Of a DNA stretch of 38,930 nt, positions 31,856-38,930 are shown in pieces (the first letter of the stretch is position 1; each line of letters begins with the position of its first letter). Both the position numbers and the translations under genes were made by a program. Below the pieces are notes generated by a model that did not search any database, was not told where the DNA came from, and saw only the letters and a program-made list of their open reading frames with translations. This stretch comes from Clostridia bacterium. Its GTDB lineage: Bacteria > Bacillota > Clostridia > Peptostreptococcales > Acidaminobacteraceae. The DNA is taken from positions 1 to 38,930 of the forward strand of contig JAFGVN010000046.1 in assembly GCA_016937975.1 (NCBI GenBank), in the 5' to 3' direction.

Positions 31856-32065
31856 CTAATTAACTTTTTCCAATGGTTCTTCAGAATCCATCGCCTTTTC
31901 AGCCTTAAGTTTGTCAACAATCCAAATCCCAACCAGCCAGGTGTTCAAGATCACAGCTAAAGCCATAAACAAGGGCATGGTAACCATCTGATTGTCCCCA
32001 CTAAAACCCAAGGCGATACAGATGGCCAAAATAAGGGTCATGATAAAGAAATTTGCAAAAAACAT
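31856..32065 (-). CDS. Small two-span membrane protein
   Basis: 69 residues from the ATG at 32065, with AAAGGAGA upstream. Two hydrophobic segments (FFIMTLILAICIALGF; MALAVILNTWLVGIWIV) and a short acidic tail. Function unknown. 13 bases separate it from the next gene. Confidence 0.6.
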   Translation of the reverse strand: MFFANFFIMTLILAICIALGFSGDNQMVTMPLFMALAVILNTWLVGIWIVDKLKAEKAMDSEEPLEKVN

Positions 32066-32099
32066 ATAATCTCCTTTTAAAAAATGTAAGGGGTAAATT

Positions 32100-32357
32100 C
32101 TACTTGCCAATGATGACCATGACCATGATAAATTCAAAGAACCACAAGCCAATGGAAAGCATTAGAAAAATGAACAATCTAAATTCCAAGCGTAAATCTT
32201 CCTTGGCCTCTTCTATTTTATAAGGTCTAAGGGGTGCCTTTAAGATTGTATTTAGGGTTTCCTGAATGGCTATCTTGGATGGATAAAGTTTTCTAAAAAA
32301 AATCCAAAACAGAGGTAAATTTAGAAAGAACAAGAGTAATCCTATAATCAGTTGCAT
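32100..32357 (-). CDS. Small membrane protein
   Basis: 85 residues with an N-terminal membrane segment (LIIGLLLFFLNLPLFWIFF), a charged cytosolic stretch (IEEAKEDLRLEFR) and a C-terminal membrane segment. AAAGGAGAAG precedes the ATG. First gene of the reverse operon of small membrane proteins. Function unknown. Confidence 0.62.
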   Translation of the reverse strand: MQLIIGLLLFFLNLPLFWIFFRKLYPSKIAIQETLNTILKAPLRPYKIEEAKEDLRLEFRLFIFLMLSIGLWFFEFIMVMVIIGK

Positions 32358-32572
32358 TTCTTCTCCTTTACGAGTAAGCGCATCACTTAAATTTTTTCCC
32401 CGAAGTCATGTATTCAATGTACATCAACGTTTTAGATGGTAATGGGAAAAAATGTTGTTCCTTTATTTATTGTAGACAATTTAATGGAAAACCGTCTATA
32501 CTTGTAAGCATCTTTTAAGATGTTTAAGATAATTTTAATAATATGTAAAGTAAAAGCATACAAAAAATTCAA

Positions 32573-32611
32573 CAACCAGAGTTTAAGGAAGTTTCCTGTA
32601 AGCTCTGGTTG
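32573..32611. repeat. Long hairpin with inner stem
   Basis: CAACCAGAG (32573-32581) pairs with CTCTGGTTG (32603-32611), and the interior AGGAA-GT-TTCCT also pairs, giving a nearly continuous 39-base hairpin. TCTATAATATTT follows, so it may end a transcript or an untranslated leader. Confidence 0.6.
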
Positions 32612-32680
32612 TCTATAATATTTCGCTTCATATGTATCATACCAATGAAAAGAAGAAATGAAAAGCCTTTAAAGGAAAAT

Positions 32681-32715
32681 AATTCCAATTTGTATTATTA
32701 CCACAAATTGGAATT
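32681..32715. repeat. Perfect 13-bp inverted repeat
   Basis: AATTCCAATTTGT (32681-32693) and ACAAATTGGAATT (32703-32715) with a 9-base spacer, followed by TATCTTTT. It could be a terminator, an operator or a leader hairpin of the operon that begins at galE. Confidence 0.6.
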
Positions 32716-32986
32716 TATCTTTTGTAGAGATTTCATTTCTAATTGGTTATGAAACCCCTGAAATTCGTATCTGTTTCTTACTCTTATCATGTGCAATCAC
32801 ATATTACCTCATTAGATATAAAACATTCTGGCTAAATATTACCTATAAAGGCTAAATAGTCAAATAAGTGGCAGATTACTTTACTTTTATGTTAGTTTAT
32901 TATCGGAGCGTTAACGGAAAGTACAATTAAACAGCACATTACTGAGAACATTAAGAACTTGAAACATAAAGATAAAGGAGCTTACC

Positions 32987-33994
32987 ATGAGTATCTTAGT
33001 CACTGGCGGAGCAGGATATATTGGTTCACATACATGTGTTGAACTATTAAATGCAGGCTATGAAGTCATCGTTGTAGATAACTTATCTAATTCAAAAAAA
33101 GAAGCCATTAATAGAGTAGAAAAGATTACAGATAGATCCATTAAGTTTTATGAAATGGATATTCTAGATCAAAAAGCTTTAGACTTAATATTTAAAGCAA
33201 ATGATATTGATGCTGTCATTCACTTTGCTGGTTTAAAAGCTGTAGGAGAATCTGTAGAAAAACCACTGCTCTATTATCGAAATAATATTACTGGCACATT
33301 ATCTTTGCTTGAAGCCATGTCTCATAGCAATTGTAAAAACATTGTTTTCTCCTCTTCTGCAACCGTATATGGCATGAATAACATTTCTCCATTAACAGAA
33401 GACTTACCTCTTAGTACAACCAATCCATATGGTACCACTAAGATGTACATAGAACATATGATTAGAGATACATATCATTCAGATAACAACTGGTCAGCAA
33501 CATTATTAAGATACTTTAATCCAATCGGTGCACATGAATCAGGTACCATTGGTGAAGATCCTAAAGGCATTCCCAATAACTTAATGCCATTCATCACACA
33601 AGTTGCTGTAGGCAAACGAGATAAACTTTCTGTTTTCGGAAACGATTATGAAACACATGATGGTACAGGCGTTAGAGATTATATCCACGTAGTAGATTTA
33701 GCAAAAGGACATCTCAAAGCCCTGGAATACACCTTAAATAACAAAGGTGTAGAAGCCATTAACCTTGGTACAGGAACAGGTTATTCTGTACTGGATATGG
33801 TCCACACTTTCCATCATACAACGAAGCAACCCATCTCATATGAAATCACAGCAAGAAGACCAGGTGATATTGCAACCTGTTTTGCAGACACATCAAAGGC
33901 AAAGCAGCTGCTAAACTGGGAAACTGAATTAACCCTTGAAGATATGTGTAGAGATTCTTGGAGATGGCAAAGTAGGAATCCAGAGGGGTACTGA
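32987..33994 (+). CDS. galE: UDP-glucose 4-epimerase
   Basis: 335 residues, extended short-chain dehydrogenase. It interconverts UDP-glucose and UDP-galactose (or the N-acetyl forms) through bound NAD. It shows [11 protein letters not shown] near the N-terminus, [27 protein letters not shown], the catalytic Ser in SSSATVYG and the Tyr-x-x-x-Lys pair in NPYGTTK, then [13 protein letters not shown] and RRPGDIA. AAAGGAG lies 8 bases before the ATG. First gene of the forward polysaccharide cluster; 127 bp separate it from the aminotransferase gene, so it may be a separate unit. Confidence 0.95.
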   Translation: MSILVTGGAGYIGSHTCVELLNAGYEVIVVDNLSNSKKEAINRVEKITDRSIKFYEMDILDQKALDLIFKANDIDAVIHFAGLKAVGESVEKPLLYYRNNITGTLSLLEAMSHSNCKNIVFSSSATVYGMNNISPLTEDLPLSTTNPYGTTKMYIEHMIRDTYHSDNNWSATLLRYFNPIGAHESGTIGEDPKGIPNNLMPFITQVAVGKRDKLSVFGNDYETHDGTGVRDYIHVVDLAKGHLKALEYTLNNKGVEAINLGTGTGYSVLDMVHTFHHTTKQPISYEITARRPGDIATCFADTSKAKQLLNWETELTLEDMCRDSWRWQSRNPEGY

Positions 33995-34121
33995 ACTAAA
34001 AATTAGGATTATTGAGCATGAGAAGTCTATGAGCGAGGTGAAGAGTTTACCTTCACGAACGCGATATGGATGAGTTTGATATGAAATATAATTATATATT
34101 GTAAGTAAAGGAAATACATAA

Positions 34122-35234
34122 ATGGCTGAGAAAATATTTTTAGCTTCACCACATATGAGTGATGAAGGTTATGAACAAGCTTTTGTAAAAGAAGCATTTG
34201 ATACCAATTGGATTGCACCCTTAGGTGAAAATGTAAATATGTTTGAAAAAGAAGTTGCAGAAAGAGTTGGTGTTAAAGCAGCATCAGCATTAGTTTCAGG
34301 AACATCAGCAATTCATCTTGCTTTAAAAGCAGTCGGTGTTACAAAAGGTGATATTGTCTTTTGTCCGACATTAACATTCTCTGCAACTGCAAATCCGATT
34401 ATTTATCAAGATGCAATTCCTGTGTTTATAGATTCAGATCATAAAACTTGGAATATGGATCCAGATGCATTAGAAGAAGCATTTGAAAAATACCCTAATG
34501 TTAAAGCTGTACTAGTTGTACACCTTTATGGTTTATCTGCTGATATGGATAAAATAATGGAAATTTGTAAAAAACATAATGTTCCAGTTATTGAAGATGC
34601 TGCAGAGAGTCTAGGCTCATACTATAAGGGATTGCAAACTGGTACTATCGGTGATTATGGTATCTTCTCATTTAATGGTAATAAGATTATTACCACTTCT
34701 GGTGGTGGTATGTTGGTCTCTAATAATGAAGAGATGATAACAAAATCTAGATTCTGGGCGACACAAGCCAGAGATCAAGCAAGACATTATCAACATTCTG
34801 AAATAGGTTATAACTACAGAATGTCAAATGTTGTTGCAGGTATAGGTAGAGGTCAATTAAGAGTTTTAGATGAACGTATTAAGAAGAAGAACTACATTTA
34901 TAGATTCTATAAAAGAGAGTTAGAGCATTTAGAAGGCATTGAATTTATGCCTGAAAACGAATGGGACAAGCCAAACTATTGGTTATCATGTATGACCTTG
35001 AATGGAAAAGTTAAGCCTTTAGATATTATGTTAGCTTTAGAAAAAGAAAACATAGAATCAAGACCGATCTGGAAACCTATGCATATGCAACCCATCTTCA
35101 ATCAATATGATTTTATTGGTAAAGGTATTTCAGAGCAAATATTTGATAAGGGTATTTGTTTACCATCTGATACTAAGATGACGGATGAGGATTTACAAAG
35201 AATTATAAACTTGATTAAGCAAGTATGGGAGTAA
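34122..35234 (+). CDS. DegT/DnrJ/EryC1-type PLP aminotransferase (PglE/EpsN-like)
   Basis: 370 residues. Sugar-nucleotide aminotransferase that converts a UDP-4-keto-6-deoxy sugar to the 4-amino sugar. Seen: GTSAIHLALKAVGVTKGD, IEDAAESLGSYY, and FSFNGNKIITTSGGGML with the PLP lysine K188. The combination with a PglD-type acetyltransferase and a PglC-type transferase downstream suggests bacillosamine-type chemistry (PglE role). The 4,6-dehydratase needed before it is not in the window. Confidence 0.9.
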   Translation: MAEKIFLASPHMSDEGYEQAFVKEAFDTNWIAPLGENVNMFEKEVAERVGVKAASALVSGTSAIHLALKAVGVTKGDIVFCPTLTFSATANPIIYQDAIPVFIDSDHKTWNMDPDALEEAFEKYPNVKAVLVVHLYGLSADMDKIMEICKKHNVPVIEDAAESLGSYYKGLQTGTIGDYGIFSFNGNKIITTSGGGMLVSNNEEMITKSRFWATQARDQARHYQHSEIGYNYRMSNVVAGIGRGQLRVLDERIKKKNYIYRFYKRELEHLEGIEFMPENEWDKPNYWLSCMTLNGKVKPLDIMLALEKENIESRPIWKPMHMQPIFNQYDFIGKGISEQIFDKGICLPSDTKMTDEDLQRIINLIKQVWE

Positions 35235-35236
35235 GT

Positions 35237-35845
35237 ATGTTTTATAGAAAATATGGAAAGAGAATAATGGATTTTACATTATCATTAATTGCCATTATAT
35301 TTTTATCTCCTGTATTTCTAGTTGTTGCAATATTAGTAAGAACTAAGCTAGGTTCACCTGTTTTGTTTAAGCAAAAGAGACCAGGTAAAGATGAAAAAAT
35401 CTTTACCATGATGAAGTTCAGAACAATGACGGATGAAAAAGATGAGAATGGAGAATTGCTACCGGATTCAGTTAGATTAACTAAATTTGGAAAGTTTTTA
35501 AGATCGACTTCTTTGGATGAGTTACCTGGTTTGTTTAGTATATTAAATGGAAATATGTCAATTATTGGTCCAAGACCATTACTTGTACAATATCTTCCGT
35601 TATATAACGAAGAACAAAAGAAACGTCATTCAGTCAAACCTGGTTTATCTGGATTAGCCCAAGTAAATGGAAGAAATGCAATTACCTGGGAGCAAAAGTT
35701 CAAATATGACGTTCAATATGCTGAAAATATTACATTTTTAGGAGATTGGAAGATAATTCTTTTAACATTGAAAAAGGTATTTATTAGGGAAGGGATATCT
35801 TCAAGTCAGTCAGTAACTATGGAGCCTTTTAAAGGAACAAAATAA
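35237..35845 (+). CDS. Polyprenyl-phosphate phosphoglycosyl transferase (PglC/EpsL-like)
   Basis: 202 residues from the ATG at 35237 (GGGAG 5 bases upstream); an ATG at 35225 in frame overlaps the previous stop. One N-terminal re-entrant membrane helix (DFTLSLIAIIFLSPVFLVVA) is followed by the bacterial sugar-transferase domain: KQKRPGKDEKIFTMMKFRTM, the catalytic Asp-Glu in STSLDELPGLFSILNGNMS, GPRPLL and KPGLSGLAQVNGR. It moves a sugar 1-phosphate from UDP to undecaprenyl phosphate, the first membrane step of glycan assembly. The length is that of the minimal monotopic PglC class. Confidence 0.92.
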   Translation: MFYRKYGKRIMDFTLSLIAIIFLSPVFLVVAILVRTKLGSPVLFKQKRPGKDEKIFTMMKFRTMTDEKDENGELLPDSVRLTKFGKFLRSTSLDELPGLFSILNGNMSIIGPRPLLVQYLPLYNEEQKKRHSVKPGLSGLAQVNGRNAITWEQKFKYDVQYAENITFLGDWKIILLTLKKVFIREGISSSQSVTMEPFKGTK

Positions 35846-36495
35846 TGAATAAAAAATTAATTATTATTGGTGCAAGTGGACATGGCAAAGTTTGTGCTGA
35901 TATTGCCCTAGAAATGAATCAATGGGAAGAAATTTGCTTCCTAGATGACAATGAAAATATTAAAGAATCACTAGGTCTAAGTGTAATCGGTAAATCTAGT
36001 GGTTTTGAACAGTTTGTAGATGAATATGATTTTTTTGTTGGAATTGGTTCAAATAATACAAGAAAACGTATAATTGAAAAATTAAAAAGAATTAACGCAT
36101 CAATAACTACATTAGTTCACCCTAATGCAATTATTGGTAGAGATGTTGAGATTCAAAATGGTACTGTAATTATGGCCGGAGTTGTAATTAATTGTTCAAC
36201 TTCTATTGGAGAAGGATGCATTATTAATACAGGTGCGACGGTTGATCATGATTGTGATATAAATGAATATGTACATATCTCTCCAGGTGTTAATGTTGCT
36301 GGTACAGTAAACATAGGAAACAATTGTTGGATTGGAATAGGAGCTTCAATAATTAATAATATATGTATTTGTAATGATGTAATTATTGGTTCTGGTGGTG
36401 TAGTTGTTAGTAATATTGTAGAAAGGGGAACTTATATTGGAGTTCCTGTTAAGGTAGTCAAGAATGAAGGATATACTTATTGTAGCTCATTTTAG
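35845..36495 (+). CDS. NeuD/PglD-type sugar O/N-acetyltransferase
   Basis: 216 residues: a Rossmann-like N-terminal domain (IIIGASGHGKVCADIA, VGIGSNNTRKRII) and a left-handed beta helix of hexapeptide repeats (HPNAIIGRDVEIQNGTVIMA onward). The catalytic His is H135 in GATVDHDCDIN. PglD members acetylate the 4-amino group of UDP-4-amino sugars made by PglE. Start and previous stop overlap in TAATG, so translation is coupled. The C-terminus extends 32 bases into the next gene. Confidence 0.88.
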   Translation: MNKKLIIIGASGHGKVCADIALEMNQWEEICFLDDNENIKESLGLSVIGKSSGFEQFVDEYDFFVGIGSNNTRKRIIEKLKRINASITTLVHPNAIIGRDVEIQNGTVIMAGVVINCSTSIGEGCIINTGATVDHDCDINEYVHISPGVNVAGTVNIGNNCWIGIGASIINNICICNDVIIGSGGVVVSNIVERGTYIGVPVKVVKNEGYTYCSSF

Positions 36496-37645
36496 TGGTG
36501 AGTTTGATGGAACAAGCAATAATCGTTTTAATTATATATGCAAAAAATTATCAGATCGTGGAGAACAGGTTGAACTTGTAACCTCTTCTTTTTCGCACAC
36601 TAAGAAGGAACAAAGGTTGAAATCTAATAATGAAGTTAACTATAAAGTCACTATGCTTGATGAACCTAGTTATCGTAATAATGTATCATTAAAAAGAATA
36701 TACAGTCACTTTAAATTTTCAAAAAATGTTAAAAAATATTTGTACATGCGGAATAGACCTGATGTAATTTATTGCGCTGTACCATCAATAGATGTAGCTT
36801 ATGAAGTAGCTAGATTTTCTAAAAGGAATAAAATTGATTTTGTAATTGATATACAGGACTTATGGCCAGAGGCTTTTAAATTAGCAAAAAATAATTTGAT
36901 TTTAGAAAAAACTATCTACAATTACATAGAAAAGAAGGCAAATTATATTTATTCTGTAGCGAGTAAAATAATTTCAGTATCACAGACTTACTTAAATAGA
37001 GGGTTAGCTCTTAATAATAATGTAACATTTGCAGAAACTGTTTATTTAGGAACTTCTCTTAAACTGTTTAATCAAAAAATAGATAATAAGTTTAGCTTAG
37101 ATCCTTTCAAATTCAATATTACTTATGTTGGTACATTAGGTTTTAGTTATGATTTGCAAACTGTATTTTTGGCAATTAAGGAATTGCCATCATCTATTAA
37201 TATTTGTATTCATCTTTTAGGTGATGGTCCTGAAAAATTTAGATTAGAGAATATGGCTTCAAATTTGGGCATTAATGCAAAATTCTATGGAAGGTTACCA
37301 TATAATGATGTAATTCGTGTTTTAAAGTTTTCAGATGTATGCGTAAACTCTATAAAAGCTAATGCTGCTCAAAGTATTATTAATAAGCATGCTGATTATG
37401 TTGCTGCTGGTAAACCGATTCTAAACACTCAGGATTCGGACGAGTTTGTTAGACTTGTTGAAAATTATCAAATAGGTCTAAATTCTGAACCTGGAAATAT
37501 TATGTCATTAAAAGAAAATATATTAATCCTATACAACGATAGGGAATTATGCAAAATAATGGGCAGAAATTCACTAAAAGTCGCAAAAAAGTATTTTAAT
37601 AGGGATGATACATACGATGTAATCTACCAATCAATTTTGGAATAG
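36464..37645 (+). CDS. GT4-family glycosyltransferase
   Basis: 393 residues, GT-B fold. The N-terminal domain has VAHFSGEFDGTSNNRFNYIC and IDIQDLWPEAFKLA; the C-terminal domain has ITYVGTLGFSYDLQTVFLAI, HLLGDGPEKFRLENMAS and FYGRLPYNDVI. The usual Glu-x7-Glu region is less clear than in WbuB-like enzymes. It likely adds the next sugar to the lipid-linked amino sugar on the cytosolic face. It overlaps the acetyltransferase gene by 32 bases, with the ribosome site inside that gene. Confidence 0.87.
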   Translation: MKDILIVAHFSGEFDGTSNNRFNYICKKLSDRGEQVELVTSSFSHTKKEQRLKSNNEVNYKVTMLDEPSYRNNVSLKRIYSHFKFSKNVKKYLYMRNRPDVIYCAVPSIDVAYEVARFSKRNKIDFVIDIQDLWPEAFKLAKNNLILEKTIYNYIEKKANYIYSVASKIISVSQTYLNRGLALNNNVTFAETVYLGTSLKLFNQKIDNKFSLDPFKFNITYVGTLGFSYDLQTVFLAIKELPSSINICIHLLGDGPEKFRLENMASNLGINAKFYGRLPYNDVIRVLKFSDVCVNSIKANAAQSIINKHADYVAAGKPILNTQDSDEFVRLVENYQIGLNSEPGNIMSLKENILILYNDRELCKIMGRNSLKVAKKYFNRDDTYDVIYQSILE

Positions 37646-37670
37646 TATATGAGAATTGTAGGAGAAAAAC

Positions 37671-38930
37671 TTGAATAATTTATTCGATATTGCATTTTTT
37701 TTGCTGTTTGGCTTAATATTAACTTATTTTACTAGTAGAGATATGTGTTTGTCTAAAAAAAATACAATTCTATGGTTTTTGGGATTTATATTTAGGTTTT
37801 GCATTGTGATATGTGTGTTTCTAATGCTTGGTACATCTTTAGATAAAATTGTCTGGACTGATACAGTAGCTTACTTTAATAAGTCAATACTATTATGTGA
37901 TGGTAAATTATCTGTTATTGATTATGTTAGTGGTCTGTCATGGCCGCCACATGTTGGATATGAAATATTTATTAGCCTAATATATAAAATGTTTGGTATT
38001 AGTGAGCTTATCCCAAACTTAATAAATGCCATTTTTGTTCAATTTATCGCTTATTTAACTTACAAAATATCTAATATGTTTTATTCTAATAAAGTGTCAA
38101 TTATATCATCATTTCTTGTAGTTTTTTATCCACTATACATTCATTTTTCGGTATTTATTTTGAAGGATATCGCTGTAGCTACTCTATTTCTTCTCAGTGT
38201 TTATAATGGTTTAGATTTTTTAGTTTCAAGGAGAAAAGTTAGCATAATTTATTTTGCTTTTTCAATACTAATTCTATTCTATTTCAGAAGCTTTTTTAGC
38301 ATGTTTTTGTTATTTTGGATGTTTATTTCAATGATCGTTAATACATATGGGAAAAGTATATATAGTAAAATTATTATTGTAGTTGGTTGTGCTTTATCAT
38401 TTGGAGTTTCTTCAAATATTATAAAAAATACTAAACTTGGTAATATCGGATATACTATTGGTGGGTCAGCAATGGCGAATACATCATTAAGTTTTATTGA
38501 ATTACAAAGAATTGAATTCTCAGTATCTTCTATGATAAAATTTATGCTTTCTTTAATTAAAGGAGGTCCTTTATTTGTAAAACACATAATAATAATGACA
38601 AGTTTTATAATAACAGGTCCTTATTATTGGGCTTCACAATCGGGAGCAGAGTTATTCTTTAAATATAATAGATTTGTTCTATTTGAGAATTTAGGAACAA
38701 TCTATATGCTATTGTTTATTCCATTATTGGTTTTCTTTATAATAGAAGAATTGAAATTGCATAAACACAATCATATTTTAGTTTTGGTTGTTATTATTTA
38801 TATTGCAGTAATAATTGCAGGTGATTTTAGATGGAAATTAGCTATGATGCCATTGCTATTTATTTTTATTTCAAAAGGATATGAAATTGTTAGGTTAAAC
38901 AGAACTTTTCAATTTTTAACTATAATTTCA
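37671..38930 (+). CDS. Multi-spanning membrane protein of the polysaccharide locus (EpsG/Wzy-like), partial
   Basis: TTG start at 37671 with AGGAGA at 37660-37665; the frame is open for 420 codons to the window end, so the C-terminus is missing. About ten membrane segments, with an early outside loop containing WTDTVAYFNKS and SWPPHVGYE, a layout seen in EpsG/Wzy-like polymerases and GT39/PMT-like glycosyltransferases. As next gene after the GT4 transferase (25 bases) it likely polymerises or extends the repeat unit outside the membrane. The exact class cannot be fixed without the C-terminus. Confidence 0.75.
   Translation, partial: MNNLFDIAFFLLFGLILTYFTSRDMCLSKKNTILWFLGFIFRFCIVICVFLMLGTSLDKIVWTDTVAYFNKSILLCDGKLSVIDYVSGLSWPPHVGYEIFISLIYKMFGISELIPNLINAIFVQFIAYLTYKISNMFYSNKVSIISSFLVVFYPLYIHFSVFILKDIAVATLFLLSVYNGLDFLVSRRKVSIIYFAFSILILFYFRSFFSMFLLFWMFISMIVNTYGKSIYSKIIIVVGCALSFGVSSNIIKNTKLGNIGYTIGGSAMANTSLSFIELQRIEFSVSSMIKFMLSLIKGGPLFVKHIIIMTSFIITGPYYWASQSGAELFFKYNRFVLFENLGTIYMLLFIPLLVFFIIEELKLHKHNHILVLVVIIYIAVIIAGDFRWKLAMMPLLFIFISKGYEIVRLNRTFQFLTIIS

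Larger units (their letters stand above)
32358..32986. other. Long gene-free regulatory interval before the polysaccharide operon
   Basis: No gene is supported. It contains two large hairpins (32573-32611 and 32681-32715) and a direct repeat GGCTAAATA at 32830-32838 and 32850-32858, exactly 20 bp apart. A weak -10 (TATTAT, 32898-32903) lies 84 bp before galE. The interval probably carries the promoters of the divergent small-membrane-protein operon and of galE. Confidence 0.5.

Noticed and set aside
1-38930. Use of TGA as tryptophan (mycoplasma-type code)
   Set aside because: Several well-supported genes end in TGA and Trp is encoded by TGG, for example the Rpn gene ends TTA TGA.

Overview
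The window is AT-rich with TGA used as an ordinary stop. It carries lipoprotein signal peptides, strong AGGAGG-type ribosome sites, an S-layer-homology relic, PadR and AbiE genes and an EpsL/PglC-type polysaccharide locus. This points to the chromosome of a low-GC Bacillota, most likely a clostridium-like anaerobe; I cannot name a species. No tRNA, rRNA or CRISPR array was seen.

Region 1 (1-7490) is an accessory array of toxin tips and immunity genes. It holds an Imm59-like immunity gene, a BECR-like RNase toxin tip with a small immunity gene, a broken toxin tail followed by an intact DUF4279-type immunity gene, and a CdiA-CT-type nuclease tip with its immunity gene. No toxin tip has a convincing start, so they look like silent or displaced cassettes. 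Two different IS110-family elements in opposite orientations and a complete tyrosine recombinase sit among them. Two toxin tips begin with the same 17-bp sequence (in frame: Gly-Thr-Ser-Asn-Leu), and one end of each IS110 element lies exactly against that sequence. The non-coding leaders of both elements look like bridge RNAs and contain short stretches matching the same GGGGACG motif. This is the most interesting feature of the window.

Region 2 (7500-9300) is a deletion scar. One open frame joins a C-truncated tyrosine recombinase, the tail of a phage primase/helicase and a fragment of an S-layer-homology protein. Region 3 (9318-13985) is a UvrA-family gene plus an AraC-type regulator fused to a nucleotidyltransferase, bracketed by two direct copies of a 63-bp sequence that reads as the C-terminus of a lost protein, probably a transposase. 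Region 4 (14259-17046) has an AbiEi/AbiEii type IV toxin-antitoxin pair, a decayed AlbA_2/Schlafen-type gene and a truncated gene.

Region 5 (17141-32357) is chromosomal. A reverse operon encodes a site-2-protease-like protein with a changed active site, a NagD-type HAD phosphatase, a YqeK-type HD hydrolase and two membrane proteins. Forward genes encode a lipoprotein, an Rpn-family nuclease, a PadR regulator and a two-domain lipoprotein (metallo-beta-lactamase fold plus gluzincin peptidase). A long reverse run of small membrane, zinc-ribbon, lipoprotein, M50 and Nudix genes follows; one member is frameshifted.

Region 6 (32987-38930) is a surface-polysaccharide operon: galE, a PglE/DegT-type aminotransferase, a PglC-type phosphoglycosyl transferase, a PglD/NeuD-type acetyltransferase, a GT4 glycosyltransferase and a multi-spanning membrane protein cut by the window end. 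Together these would make an N-acetylated amino-sugar nucleotide, load it onto a lipid carrier and extend it.
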